Positions 31,791 to 42,900 of a DNA stretch of 64,000 bases are shown in pieces. The first letter of the stretch is position 1; each line of letters begins with the position of its first letter. Origin of the DNA: Diphasiastrum complanatum (lineage: Eukaryota; Streptophyta; Lycopodiopsida; Lycopodiales; Lycopodiaceae); NCBI GenBank assembly GCA_029204225.1, contig CM055104.1, positions 25,189,285 through 25,253,284 of the forward strand. The letters run 5' to 3'. Below the pieces are notes generated by a model. It had not been told where the DNA came from and searched no databases. It saw only the letters and a list, made by a program, of their open reading frames with translations. The position numbers and the translations under genes are program-made.

Positions 31791-32824
31791 CTCTTGAGTC
31801 CTTTGAAAGGTAAGATTGAGTCAAATGACTCCTTTGAACAACACATATGTGAAGAGGCTCCACTGTCTATGTACCAAGCTCCATCTTTCTTGAAAGGTGA
31901 TGAAGAAAAACTGGACACCATAAGTGATCCTTCTCCATCACTTGCAACAAAATCTTCTTCAATCTCTTTGGAGAGATTAGGTTGATTGAGTTGGTTTTTC
32001 TTCTTAAAGCAATTAGAGGCACAGTGTCCCTTTTTGCCACAAAAGAAACACTTCACTTTCTTTTTCTTGGTTTTTGAGTTAGAGGAATGAGCTGTTTCAT
32101 CATCTTCACCATCTTGATCTCGATCTTTGGCTTTGTCTTTGTTGTATGCTTGAGAGAATTGGTTCTTACTCCTTCCTTTCTGCTTGCCTTTGACAAAGAG
32201 GGCTTTGTCACTTCCACCATGTTCAAGTTTGTTCATCCTGGAGAGTTTATAGCTTTGTCTAGATTCTTCAGAAATAAGAATTCCTTGGAGAGTTTCTAGA
32301 TTAGGTAACTCCTCCTTAATAGCAAAAGACTGAACAAGATTATCATAGTCATCTCTCAAGCCATTCAGTATGACTTGAAGTAGCTCAACTTGGTTAATGG
32401 TAACACCAACACATGAAAGATCTCTATGTAAATCTTTAACTCTCAGAACATAGTTAGATGCATTCTCTTCACTTCTTTGAAAACTTTGGAAAATCTGATT
32501 CCTAAGAGTGAGTATTCTAGAAGTATTCTTTGTTTCATAGATGGTCTTTAGTGCATCCCAAGCTTCTTTGGCTGTAGTGCAAGGTCCTATCTCTCTCAAA
32601 ATTTCATTAGATACATTCATCATAATGAAATGTAGAGCCATTCTAGCTCTCTTCTTATATTTAGGAGTTTCGACCTGTGCTTGAGACTCCTCCTCAACAC
32701 CAAGCACAATATCCATAACATCCTGGAGTATCAAAACAGACTCCATTTTTAACTTCCAAATTGAGTAATTAGAAGTGTTTAGTCTTTCACTGGCTTCCAG
32801 AAGATATCCTCCCTGAGATGCCAT
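31791..32824 (-). CDS. copia gag with zinc knuckle and protease start (C5')
   Basis: An open frame from ATG 32824. Residues 1-200 are the copia gag (NYSIWKLKMESVL; TAKEAWDALKTIYE; VILNGLRDDYDNLVQSFAI). A basic linker follows, then one zinc knuckle CFFCGKKGHCASNC (~258), then the protease motif YIDSGASSHM (~326) with its catalytic DSG intact. Shortly after, a deletion fuses it out of frame to the integrase. Gag itself looks complete and could assemble particles. The protein would lack most of the protease. Confidence 0.88.
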
Positions 32825-33564
32825 TATAATGAAGACTTCTTAGTTATTGGATTGAGATATGTTTGAGCTTGTTCCTATCAGACTTAGAATTGCTGCTCTC
32901 TTTCACTATAGGTATTTTCAAGGTTGAACTACCTTCCTATGTGAAACACTTGCAACTATATTTGAGATGAATCTCAAATATTCCACAAGACAAGTTATCT
33001 AGATCAGACACAAAAAGTGGTTTGAATACTACTTTTGGCACGTGTGAAATGCTTCAAAAGAAAACACTATTGACACTCAGAAGGCCCAAATGGTGTTCAA
33101 ATACTTCAAACTCGATCTTGATCTACAGTTTCTTGTGTTGGATGCTCAAAACAATGGATTCAGAACAAAGTATAATTGAATCAAATCAAAATGTTGTTGC
33201 TCGGATTTTGGACGTATCTCTATCCTCTTTAAGAGCCTATAACTCTTGCTAGACACATCAGATTGATTTGGTTTCAATCTCCAATGAAAAGTACAGATAA
33301 AATGCTTTCCATCAAGCTATAACACTGCTATCTTTGGATCTATAAGTAAGGAGAACAAAGGGACTGAAAATATCTGATTTTCACACGTGCAAAATTGTAG
33401 AATTCTGTACTACCTCAATTCAGGTCTAAAAATTCAGTTCAAGTCTGATTTGGTCCAAATACACTTCAGAGAAAGGTTAGAAAAAGTGCAAAACTGCTTT
33501 TTTTGCTTGATTTAGCTCTCAGTTTCTTGTACAATCAGGGTTGTTAGCATGCAAAGCTTGATGA
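32825..33564 (-). other. Leader of copia C5'
   Basis: Untranslated region between the gag start and primer site. It contains a near-G-box CACACGTGC (33382-33390). The short plus-strand frame 33022-33252 is a shadow. Confidence 0.6.
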
Positions 33565-33577
33565 GGCTCTGATACCA
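33565..33577 (-). promoter_or_regulatory. Primer-binding site of copia C5'
   Basis: The minus strand reads TGGTATCAGAGCC right after the LTR end at 33578, a perfect tRNA-iMet type site. Confidence 0.9.
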
Positions 33578-34361
33578 TGACAAAATTTCCAGAATTTACA
33601 CGTGTGGGGAATGTCCACAAGAGTGATTGATCTTGATTAAGCTTTGTGATTGGCACTATAACCTGATTCTAGATTGATCAACAAGATCTAGTTCAGAAGA
33701 AATGGCTAATTCACAATCTACCATGCTAATCAACAGGATATAATAGCAATGAATCAAAGAATGAATAAAAGTACAAGATTTCAGTTTATGAGCATTAGTC
33801 TCAACACGAGTTAGAAAGAGAAATCTAGAGAGATAACAAGTAATATTAGTTTAGATCCAAAATGGCATGAGATAGCTACAAAAATTTGGTTCTTCATCAT
33901 TGATTGTGTGGAGAGCTACACATGTTTATGGAGTTTGAGGTAGCTCGAGGTAAAACCACATCCATCCATTCCAAAATGACATCTATAGTGACATCTAGAG
34001 TCTATGTGACATTTGTCACTTGTCAAGCATGAAATTCTACCAACTTTTTACAAGTGTACTAGTTCTAACTAGAAATGTCCAAATCATCATGCATGTGTCC
34101 ATTACACTTTGTGCATGCCTTGCATGTCACTATAAATCACTTACAATTAATGCATGTGAATTGCCACGAGATTCTACAAGCATAATCATGCTAATTCTAT
34201 GTCTACAAACTATATGCAAGTTGCATTTATCAAACTAGATAATACATAACCATGTAGCTCGAGCTCTATGTAGGCCAAACTTGGCATTTTGCATTAATGA
34301 GCTACATACTTGCATGGTACAACATTTGTAGCATGCCAAGAAATCAATATAGATTGTTTTT
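33578..34361 (-). repeat. 5' LTR of copia C5' (border uncertain)
   Basis: The inner end TGACAAAATTTCC on the plus strand is fixed by the primer site. The outer end is tentatively at GATTGTTTTTCA (34361), by likeness to the termini of the sister LTRs. It does not match the LTR at 27941-28773, so C5' and C3' are pieces of two different families. A G-box half (CACGTGTG) lies at 33599-33606. Confidence 0.6.
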
Positions 34362-34635
34362 CAATCTTAACAATATTCAAAAATTCAAAAAGAAGTGGAC
34401 TGTGGCATTTCATAAATATGGGAGTCTACCATCTCCAAGTCTCCAAGGTCGAACAAGTGTCTTCAGTTCCATTATTGTCACTATGCTCTTTGCTACTATT
34501 ATCTTTTTGTTGATGACTAAGCTTTATCATCTTCATGTGGATCTTTCACCAGAGTATGCTCCGCTTAGAACAAAAAATTCAAAAGAATCTAAATTATCAA
34601 CTTTTGATACAATCCATTACAGGGAGGAAAGCTAA
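34362..34635 (+). pseudogene. Orphan frame with a membrane segment
   Basis: A plus-strand frame continuing to TAA-like end at 34635. A basic stretch (SLQGRTSVFSSI) precedes a hydrophobic run VTMLFATIIFLLMTK of about 20 residues, then LYHLHVDLSPEYAPLRT. This has the form of a type II membrane anchor followed by a stem, as in Golgi glycosyltransferases, but I do not recognise the family. The ATG at 34297 lies in the LTR and is probably irrelevant. It may be a first exon or fragment of a host gene. Confidence 0.3.
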
Positions 34636-35430
34636 AGCATTTAGATTATTGGTCATCAAGAACATTGTATCCTATTGATAAATTCATTGCAACATTCTGA
34701 TTTTAATTCGGTAACTCATTTAATAAATTATATGTGCCATGTAAAAAAGTCTTCTAGGTTACTATGAGAATTTGAAAGCCTATGGTATTGCAAATTCATT
34801 GCAAAAAATACATTTTTTACAAGAGGAATCTAATAAAATATCAAGGGAGTGTCAAGAAAAAACTATAAAGTTGAAAACTTGTTTGGAGGAAAATGAGATC
34901 CTCAAGAAGAAGATTCAAATGTTACAGTCTTCTTTGCATGATTTTACTACTAGTAATGATGAGTGATGAAAATGGCATTTCAATCCATGCGTATCTTGTA
35001 TTTGTGATCTTTCATCTAGAGGAGGTTATCAGAAAACAAGAATTCGTGCATTCAAGTAAATTCTAGCTTATTTGTATTGATAGTATTTGAGTTTTTTTTG
35101 TTCAATGCACTCAATTGTTCTAACAATTATTTTTGGAATTTTAGCAATCAATAAAATGTGCATTCAAATCTTTATTAACTATTTTTAGAACATGATATTT
35201 GCTATATAGATCTACATTGGTTGTTGAAGACCATTTGGCCAATGAGGTTTCCATTGGAAAATCATTAGGTTCTATTTTGACGACTAATTTTTTGAAGTCA
35301 ATGTTAAGGAACAACAAAATGAGAAAAATTAAGGCTTCAATTACTGATCGAATTATGAATAAATTTCAAAAAATGCTGGACATTACATTGATTCAAGGGT
35401 GTTGGAAGTAATTCTAGATTACGTGATGGC
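34636..35430 (+). other. Low-copy DNA with a coiled-coil-like frame
   Basis: 34772-34966 encodes 64 residues with heptad spacing (LKTCLEENEILKKKIQMLQ), preceded by SLQKIHFLQEESNKI. It could be an exon, but splice borders are not evident. 35199-35411 is another short basic frame. No family is recognised for either. Confidence 0.3.
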
Positions 35431-36925
35431 TAGATCTACTCACGGATGTATTATAGTGAAGGAGAGGATCATCCACTTTTTAAGATTTACACAAAAGCTT
35501 TCAACTGGAAATAAAAACATAAACAAAGGAGAGCACCAAGGCTTCCCAACTGGTGCTCGCCTGGTGCTCAGAATAAAACAATGTGGCTAAGGCAGTACCC
35601 AACTAGCCACTACTTGGAAAATAACTATGACTTTGCTAAGGCTTTCCCAACTAGCAAAGGTGAACGAAAATAACAAGATCGTTAATCTAAATCCTACTTA
35701 ACACCCAAAAGGGTTTTGAAAATAAGATTGCGGCTAATACTAAGCATAAAGCAATAAAAATCATGCCACAATAAACCTATGAGTAGGAGGCATGAGGAGG
35801 CCCAAGCACCTTCCCAAAGGGAACACAATGAAAATGAAAGACAATATCAAAAGATAGCAATTTAGCATAATCTCAAAGTGCTGATTACAAGGGAAATGTC
35901 TCTCTTCTTATAGCAAGAAGGGCTTTCCATAAGTATCCACTAGCTTATTGGATTAGTATCTAAACTAGCCATTCTAAGGGTTCTAAACTTCTAACTTAGA
36001 ACTTAGGACGTTTTAGAATCTCTAACTCTAGACTTAAGATAGCTTAAGATAACTTAGAATCTTTCTAAGCTTAATTTTTCTTAAGTCTAAGTTCTAAGTC
36101 TAAGTTTAAGCTATTTTATTTTTTACAGCTTCTTCTGATAGACTTACAAAACACATGCCATAGTAGAAGTTTATTAACATTTACTCCTATGTGGACTTAC
36201 AATACACATGCCATGGAGTTTTATATCTTTTTTTGTATTTTTCACTGTATTGCTAATATTACCCCCCTCCTTATTGGATTGGTGGTCCCACACCAATCGA
36301 AGATTTTTCATCCAGGATCTTTTGAACTTCCTGGAGGCGAGATTTTCGGGATTGTTGTTGATGTCTTTCATCATTTTCCAGCGCAATTAATGAAAGAACG
36401 ACATGGTTTGTAATAGTGGAGCATGCCTTGACGAAATTCGTGAGTTTTTCACAGCTCCATCATATCAACATAAAGCTCATAAGTGAGGGTTGCTCGATAA
36501 TAAAGCCATCATGCTATGTTGATGCGGTCGTTTTGAGTCTTCAAAGGCTTATTGATATCGATGGCAATTGGTGGTAGCCCCCGATCCCAATAACCTTTTA
36601 GTTGCGCCAAAACTTGCCACCAAGCCGCAATTATCCGCAAAGTGCACATCGCAATCAGGGTTGCCATGGTGATTTTGGTAGAATACATGACAATTTGTGA
36701 CCATGTCATCAGCTAGGTTATCAGTATTCACTTATGTGAACGTGTGCCAAAAAATCTGATTCTTTACCTTGGTGGCAAGAAACAGTTCCCACCGTGCTAT
36801 TAGATGATAATATGGATTGGTGCGTATGTAGGCGGGTGCTTCAAGATACCATGCCATGGAGGTTTTGCTCTATAAAAATAGTTGTGGCACTGGATTGGTT
36901 GTGGATCTAGGAGCTTGATAGCTTA
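35431..36925. other. Unidentified DNA with TCTAAG-rich tract
   Basis: 35980-36110 is packed with TCTAAG/CTTAGA units on both strands. 35540-35680 repeats CTTCCCAACT(A/G)G. 36278-36298 holds an 8-bp hairpin, GATTGGTG...CACCAATC. Minus-strand frames at 36509-36731 (AAWWQVLAQLKGYWDRG) overlap in two frames and are not recognised. A plus-strand TATA-like TCTATAAAAATAG lies at 36869-36881, 45 bases left of element E. Confidence 0.35.
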
Positions 36926-37601
36926 TGTGAAAAGTACAGTACTAAGGACCATAAATGGATCTTTGAATGATCCACAAGGTGATTGTATGCTTGTTAAACA
37001 ATCTATCAGAAAACAAGATCTAGTTTAGCAGCTTGATAGGAAACAAGTAGAGACAATCAAAGCATTGATCAATTAGTATAATCCAACTCCACACATGTGG
37101 AAATAAGGCTGTAGTACGGCCTGTAGACAGTGTTACAAAGTGCCAAAGCTGGGTTTCATTGAAAATCAAGAGTAATCACCATACAATGAGAGGAAACTCG
37201 AGTTTCTCCTTGAGGCTCCAAAACGTTTCTATCTTCTCACTATGGAGAATGGGAATACATAGTAAAACACACTTCCTTCGCTAAGTTAGGTGAAAATCCA
37301 GCATGTAATAAGGAAGTAGATTCCACTTTCTTGCCCTAATGTGAAAACCCTAGCCTAGATCCAAGAGTCATGCTTGGTAGGTGCATGGTAGGTACAAATC
37401 TCATCATAAATCATGGTCTAGATCCTACAAAGTAGGAATCACTACCAAATGGACACAACCACTCCTCTTGACTCGTGGTAACCTACTTTAGGTGTGTATG
37501 TACAAGTGGCACTTTGGCCATTCAAGTAACCAACAAACAATATTGACAAAATGTACAATATTCTACATGGCTAGATTTGCCAATGTAGACAATTTTTCAC
37601 A
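36926..37601 (-). repeat. Element E 3' LTR (676 bp)
   Basis: Inverted family-A LTR. Compared with the 5' LTR it lacks about 14 bp near 37015. Its palindrome reads CACACATGTG (37090-37099), where the 5' LTR has CACACGTGTG. Confidence 0.93.
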
Positions 37602-38150
37602 CTCCTCCTCAAATATAGCCTTGGAGATCACAATGCTTTTATCAATAACTCCAATTGAAAATCTAAGCTTGAAAAATGAATCTTTAGGTAAAGGTTTAGT
37701 AAACGAATCAGCCAAGCAACTTGATGATGGCACGTGATGGAGCTTGATCTCTTTAGCTTGCACTTTTTTCCTCACGAAATGATGAGCAATTTCGATGTGT
37801 TTGCTCCTTGCATGGAATGTAGGATTAGTTGCAAGTGATTGGGCTGATTGGTTGTCACAATAGATGATAGGGATCTCCTCCTCCATGACATGAAGCTCCA
37901 CCAATAGCCTTTTGAGCCACAAGACCTCCTTGCATGTTGATGTCAAGGCCTTGTATTCGGATTCTGTGGAAGATAGGGAGATGGTATCTTGTTTTTTGGA
38001 AATCCATGATACTACTCCATCACATAGAAAGGTGACAAAGGCACTTGTTGATCTTCTATCCACTTTGTCACCTGCAAAATCAGTCACTATAGGCTCTTAA
38101 GCCAAGATTAGTTTCTCTATACAAAATCCCAAAATTCTAAGTGAATGAAA
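37602..38150 (-). pseudogene. Element E RNase H and polyprotein end
   Basis: From 38087 the frame is open: DFAGDKVDRRSTSAFVTFLC, ISLSSTESEYKALTS with catalytic Glu, IIYCDNQSAQSL with Asp, and LADSFTKPLPKDSF. Upstream, 38088-38150 (GILYRETNLGLRAYSD) has two stops. The frame runs through the purine tract (AIFEEECEKL) into the LTR. Insertion of B at TGAAA (38146-38150) cut it from the RT part at 50233. Confidence 0.88.
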
Positions 38151-39012
38151 TGATAAATTTTACAGTTTTTAGGACAATAATGATTGTACTTTACAATCAT
38201 AGAGAGTTATTGGTTGCTTAATCAATGAATCTATCAAGTTCTACACATTAGATCTTGATCTAGATTCACTACACTTGGATTTAAGCAAGAGCAATGGATC
38301 AACACATCATTTTTTAGTGAGAGCGGCTTCACACGTGTGGAGTACTGTCCACTGTACGGACTGCACCTGAAACAACAAGTACAATGATACTAGATAGCAA
38401 TCATGCATAAAAATCACAAGACAAATGACTAGAAATCTCACAAAAGTGTAGAGTGCAAAAGTCTCATCAATTTTCTTAGCAAAATGATGATCCTTTTATG
38501 GATCAAGTACATCCATGAGTCTGGTACAGTCCAGCAGGCCTTCACACGTGTGAAGAGTGCCACATCACTCATATCTATCCATTTGATCCATCCTTGATCC
38601 TTATCCAATAGTTGACCTTCTAGAATATGACTAAAATCCAAAAAGCTAGTCTCCTAGAATATAGGAATATTCCCTACAAAATAGGATCTAAGGAAAATGG
38701 TCAACTCTTATCTTCTAGTACTCTATACACACATGTGAACATCCACTTGCCATGTGGGAGCATTTACTCATGCACATGCAAGGAAAAGCTAATTTGTAGG
38801 TGACTAGTCAACTTGACTAAAAACTAGTCATTTCATGTTCACACTAACTAGAATGATACAAAATCAATTTGGATATATACAAACATGAAAAGTACATCCT
38901 TTCACACATGGGAACATGCTCCACACGTGTGAAATCATATCATCAACATATTCTAATGTTTGATCAATATTTACATGAACCAATGTCAAGTGAGAAGTGA
39001 CAATTTTCAACA
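38151..39012 (-). repeat. Element B 3' LTR (862 bp)
   Basis: Same as 49370-50232 except for a run of four instead of five T at the inner end. It contains three CACACGTGTG palindromes (38330, 38543, 38922), the middle one within a 14-bp perfect palindrome. Confidence 0.96.
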
Positions 39013-39324
39013 CTCCTCCTCACTTCTAACTTGGCAAATCTAGTGTACATCTATCTACAATTCCAAGAGCATATCTTAACTTAAAAAATGGATCTTTGGA
39101 CAATGGTTTGGTTAAGATATCAGCTATGCATTCGGATGATGGTACATGATGTAGTTGCACTTCCTTGGATTGTACCTTCTCCCTCACAAAGTGGTGAGCT
39201 ATCTCAATATGCTTTGTTCTAGCATGGAAGATAGGATTTGAAGCAATTTGTTGAGAAGCTTGATTGTCACAAAATATGTAAGGGATCTCCTCGGCCTCTA
39301 GCACATGTAGTTCCATCAAGAGTC
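39013..39324 (-). pseudogene. Element B RNase H C-terminus (cut off by D)
   Basis: 97 codons open to the stop at 39026: IPYIFCDNQASQQIASNPIF, HIEIAHHFVREKVQ, CIADILTKPLSKDPFFKLR, ending LDLPS. It continues the 45093-48774 frame directly. The break is the GAGTC duplication of D. The stop lies before the purine tract. Confidence 0.93.
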
Positions 39325-39977
39325 TGTGAAAAACTCAGATCCAAAAGATGCTAAAGTTTCATAAAGATCTTGGTCATGGAAGTTATGCACATCTAGATTG
39401 AAAAAATGATAGAAATTGTGATGTTAAGCATACTAAACATCAACTAAACATCAAAATCTGATCATAAGCTTCCACAAACAGAAACTTGCTGTCCCTGTCC
39501 GTACTTCAGAGCCTACAACCTGCATTTCACACGTGTGAAGCCATAGCAACAAAGAAATCACAATTCTAGTGGCTAGAATGCAAGATATGAACAAAAAAGT
39601 GAGAGAGAAGAAGATGGACCTTCAAAGAGCATAACATTCATTCAATAGAATGAAAATGAGATGTGTACATACTCGTGGAGATGGCTATTTATAGCAGCCA
39701 TAGTGCCTCTTGGCCACTTGTCTTATGATAGGCTAAAATTGGGGTCCAATAGGATTCACCCATATACCTAGAAATTTGGTCAAATAGGAATGCACCAAAT
39801 TATGAGCCAATAGAAGAGCTCCACACTCGACCTCCTCTAATTAATGTGACCTCAAAAGTAGTGTACACATACTTTGGGCCTCTACATACATGTATGAACC
39901 TATCTCTAACTTTTATTTGGCCATAGGCCTACAAAATCTCAAGTTAGGAAAATACTACTAGTTGACAATTTTTCACA
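39325..39977 (-). repeat. Element D 3' LTR (653 bp)
   Basis: Begins TGTGAAAAATTGTC (minus strand), directly after GAAGAGGGAG, and ends GAGTTTTTCACA. It holds one TTCACACGTGTGAA palindrome (39526-39539) and a TATA box. The polyprotein stop codon lies in its first five bases. Confidence 0.96.
39685..39694 (-). promoter_or_regulatory. TATA box in the element D 3' LTR
   Basis: The minus strand reads CTATAAATAG about 285 bases into the LTR. The same site in the 5' LTR is at 44795-44804, where it would drive the element's RNA. Confidence 0.7.
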
Positions 39978-42900
39978 CTCCCTCTTCAACTAGTTTTAGC
40001 ATAGATTTAGAAAGTACACCAAGACTTGTTCTATGCTTGAAAAATAAGTCCTTTCCCAATGCTTTGGTAAAGATATCAGCCACACATTCCTTTGATGGGA
40101 CATGTTCAAGCTTGATCTCTTTTGCCAACACTTGTTCTCTCACAAAATGGTAAGCCACCTCGATATGTTTGCTCCTTGCATGGAAAACCGGATTGCTTGC
40201 TAGACTTTGGGCTGAAAGGTTGTCACAAAAGATGATTGGACTCTCTGAAAAATCCAGCAAATGAAGCTCCATAATCATCCTCTTGATCCACACCATCTCC
40301 TTTGTGCATGATGTCAAAGCTTTGTACTCGGCCTCACTAGAAGAAAGTGATATAGTTGCTTGTTTCTTCGACATCCATGAGATAGCTCCATCACCTATGA
40401 AAATAGCATGTGCATTTATGGATTTTCTATCCATAAGGTCTCCTGCAAAATCTGAATCTGAAAAACCAAATAAGTTAGGTGATGAGCCTCTATAAACAAT
40501 GCCAAAATCTTTTGTTCCCGAGATGTATCTCAAGATCCTCTTTCCTAGTTTCCAATGTTCTATGCTAGGATCTTGCATGAATTGGCTTAATCTACCAACA
40601 CAATAAGATAAATCAGGTCTTGTGATGGTTAGATATATAAGAGAACCTATTAGCTTCCTATAGAGAGTAATGTCCTCGAAGGATCTTTCATTACCTCTTA
40701 TAGTTAGCTTTACATGTGATTCCATAGGTGTATCAATAGGATTTGCATCTACCATATGAAATCTATTGAGAATAGAAATAGCATACTTCTCTTGTGAAAT
40801 AAAAGTGATTTGAGAAGTTCTAATTACTTCTATTCCTAAGATATAGCTCAAAAGACCAAGATCATGCACTTCAAATTCCTTTTTTAGTGCTTTCTTGATA
40901 TCTTCTATATCTTCCTTGTTCCCTCCACTTAAAATAATGTCATCCACATAAATTAGAAGGATTGTAACATCATTAGCACTAATTCTAAAGTAAAGTGAAT
41001 GATCATACTCACTCATAGTGAAGTTTTGAGAAAGTAGAAAAGAGTTAAGCCTAGCATACCAACTCCTTGGTGCTTGCTTAAGACCATACAAACTTTTTTG
41101 TAGAAAACACACATGATTAGGCTTGCTATGAGAAACATAGCTCTCGGGTTGCTCCATGTAGACTTCCTCTTCAAGATCACCATTCAAGAAAGCATTAGAA
41201 ATGTCTAATTGCCAAAGATCCCATCCATAAAGAGTTGCAAGGGAAATGATTACTCTTATGCTCACCATCTTTGCCACGGGTGCAAAGGTTTCCTCATAGT
41301 CAATGCCATGCTCTTGAGCATAACCTTTAGCCACCAACCTTGCCTTCAACTTGTTGATAGATCCATCTTGATTTGTCTTTACCTTGAAGATCCATTTGCA
41401 TCCAATTGCACTTTTGCCCTTTGGAAGCTCCACCAATCTCCATGTGTTGTTCTTCATAAGTGCTTCAAACTCAAGATCCATTGCTTGGATCCATTCCTCT
41501 TCTTGCCTTGCTTCATCTACACATGAAGGTACATCAAAAGAAGTTAGGAAAGCATAGTTGGATCCATCCACCACTTGCTTACCTTTGCCATCATAAGTGA
41601 GCCTTGAGGGTTTCACTTTATGCCTTGGAGTTCTCCTTGGAATTTGACTTGAAGAGGCTTCTTCAACATCCACATCCAATGTGTCATCAACTCCATTGTC
41701 ATCAAGCACATTAGTTGCAACAACACCATCATCACTTGAAACAACTTTTGGAATGTTACTTTCATCAAAAATGACATCCCTACTTGTGAACACTTTCTTG
41801 ATTGAAGGAACATAAGTCCTATATGCTTTGCTTACTTCACTATAACCAACAAAAATGCCCTTTCTTGAAGATGGATCCTCCTTAGTTCTATCATCAAGAG
41901 TAATGTTGAAGTAGCAAATGCATCCAAAAGTTCTTAGAAACTTGACATTAGGCTTCGTACCAAACAAAGCTTCAAAAGGGGTTTTTCCTTCCAATACAAC
42001 ACTTGGCCATCTATTGCATAGGAAATTTGCACACAACAAAGCATCACTCCAAAAAGGTTTAGGAAGATTAGCATTCAATCTCATTGCCTTTGCACTCTCA
42101 CACAAGGTTCTATTCTTCCTCTCGGCCACTCCATTTTGTTGTGGTGTTCTTGGACATGTGTACTCCCTCTTGATCCCATGCTCATCGCAAAAGGCTTTGA
42201 ATTTGTTAGAAATGTATTCACCACCATTGTCGCTCCTCAAGCATTTGATTTTGGTTGTAAATTGAGTCTCAATAGCAACTTTGAACTTGACAAACACATC
42301 AAACACCTCATCCTTGCTCTTTAGTAGATAAACCCAACAAAATCTACTAAAATCATCAATGAAAGTTACATACATCTTAGCACCTCCATTGCTAATTGTA
42401 GTAACACCATGAATATCCGAATGCAAGAGAGAAAAAGGCATCTTAGATCTAGATATAGATCTAGTATATGGCAATCTATGTGATTTAGACAAAGCACATT
42501 CTTCACAAACATGATTCAAGCAAGTAAGAGACTTGGGAAGTCCCCTTACTACCTCCTTTTTGGCTATTACCTCCAAGGCCTTGTAGTTGAGATGTCCCAT
42601 CCTTTTATGCCATACCTCTTGAATTGACATTTGTTCATTTGCCATGCATCCAACTTGGTTAGCAACAACACATGCATCAAGCTTGAACAATTTCCCTTGC
42701 CTTTTCCCTTTTGCAATGATACTACACCCCTTTTTGATCAAGCAAGCATCACCATCAAACTCAACTTTGAATCCTTTGTGAAGCATTTGGCTTACACTAA
42801 GTAAGTTCTTGGTAATGGATGGAATGAGCAAAACATCTTTCAATTCTATATTCCTATTTGTAGAAAGTGAAATAGGAATTGTGCCAATCCCCTTGATTGC

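Noticed and set aside
39962-42324. Many plus-strand open frames opposite the D and B coding regions
   Set aside because: They are antisense shadows of the long gag-pol frames and show no domains or codon signals of their own.
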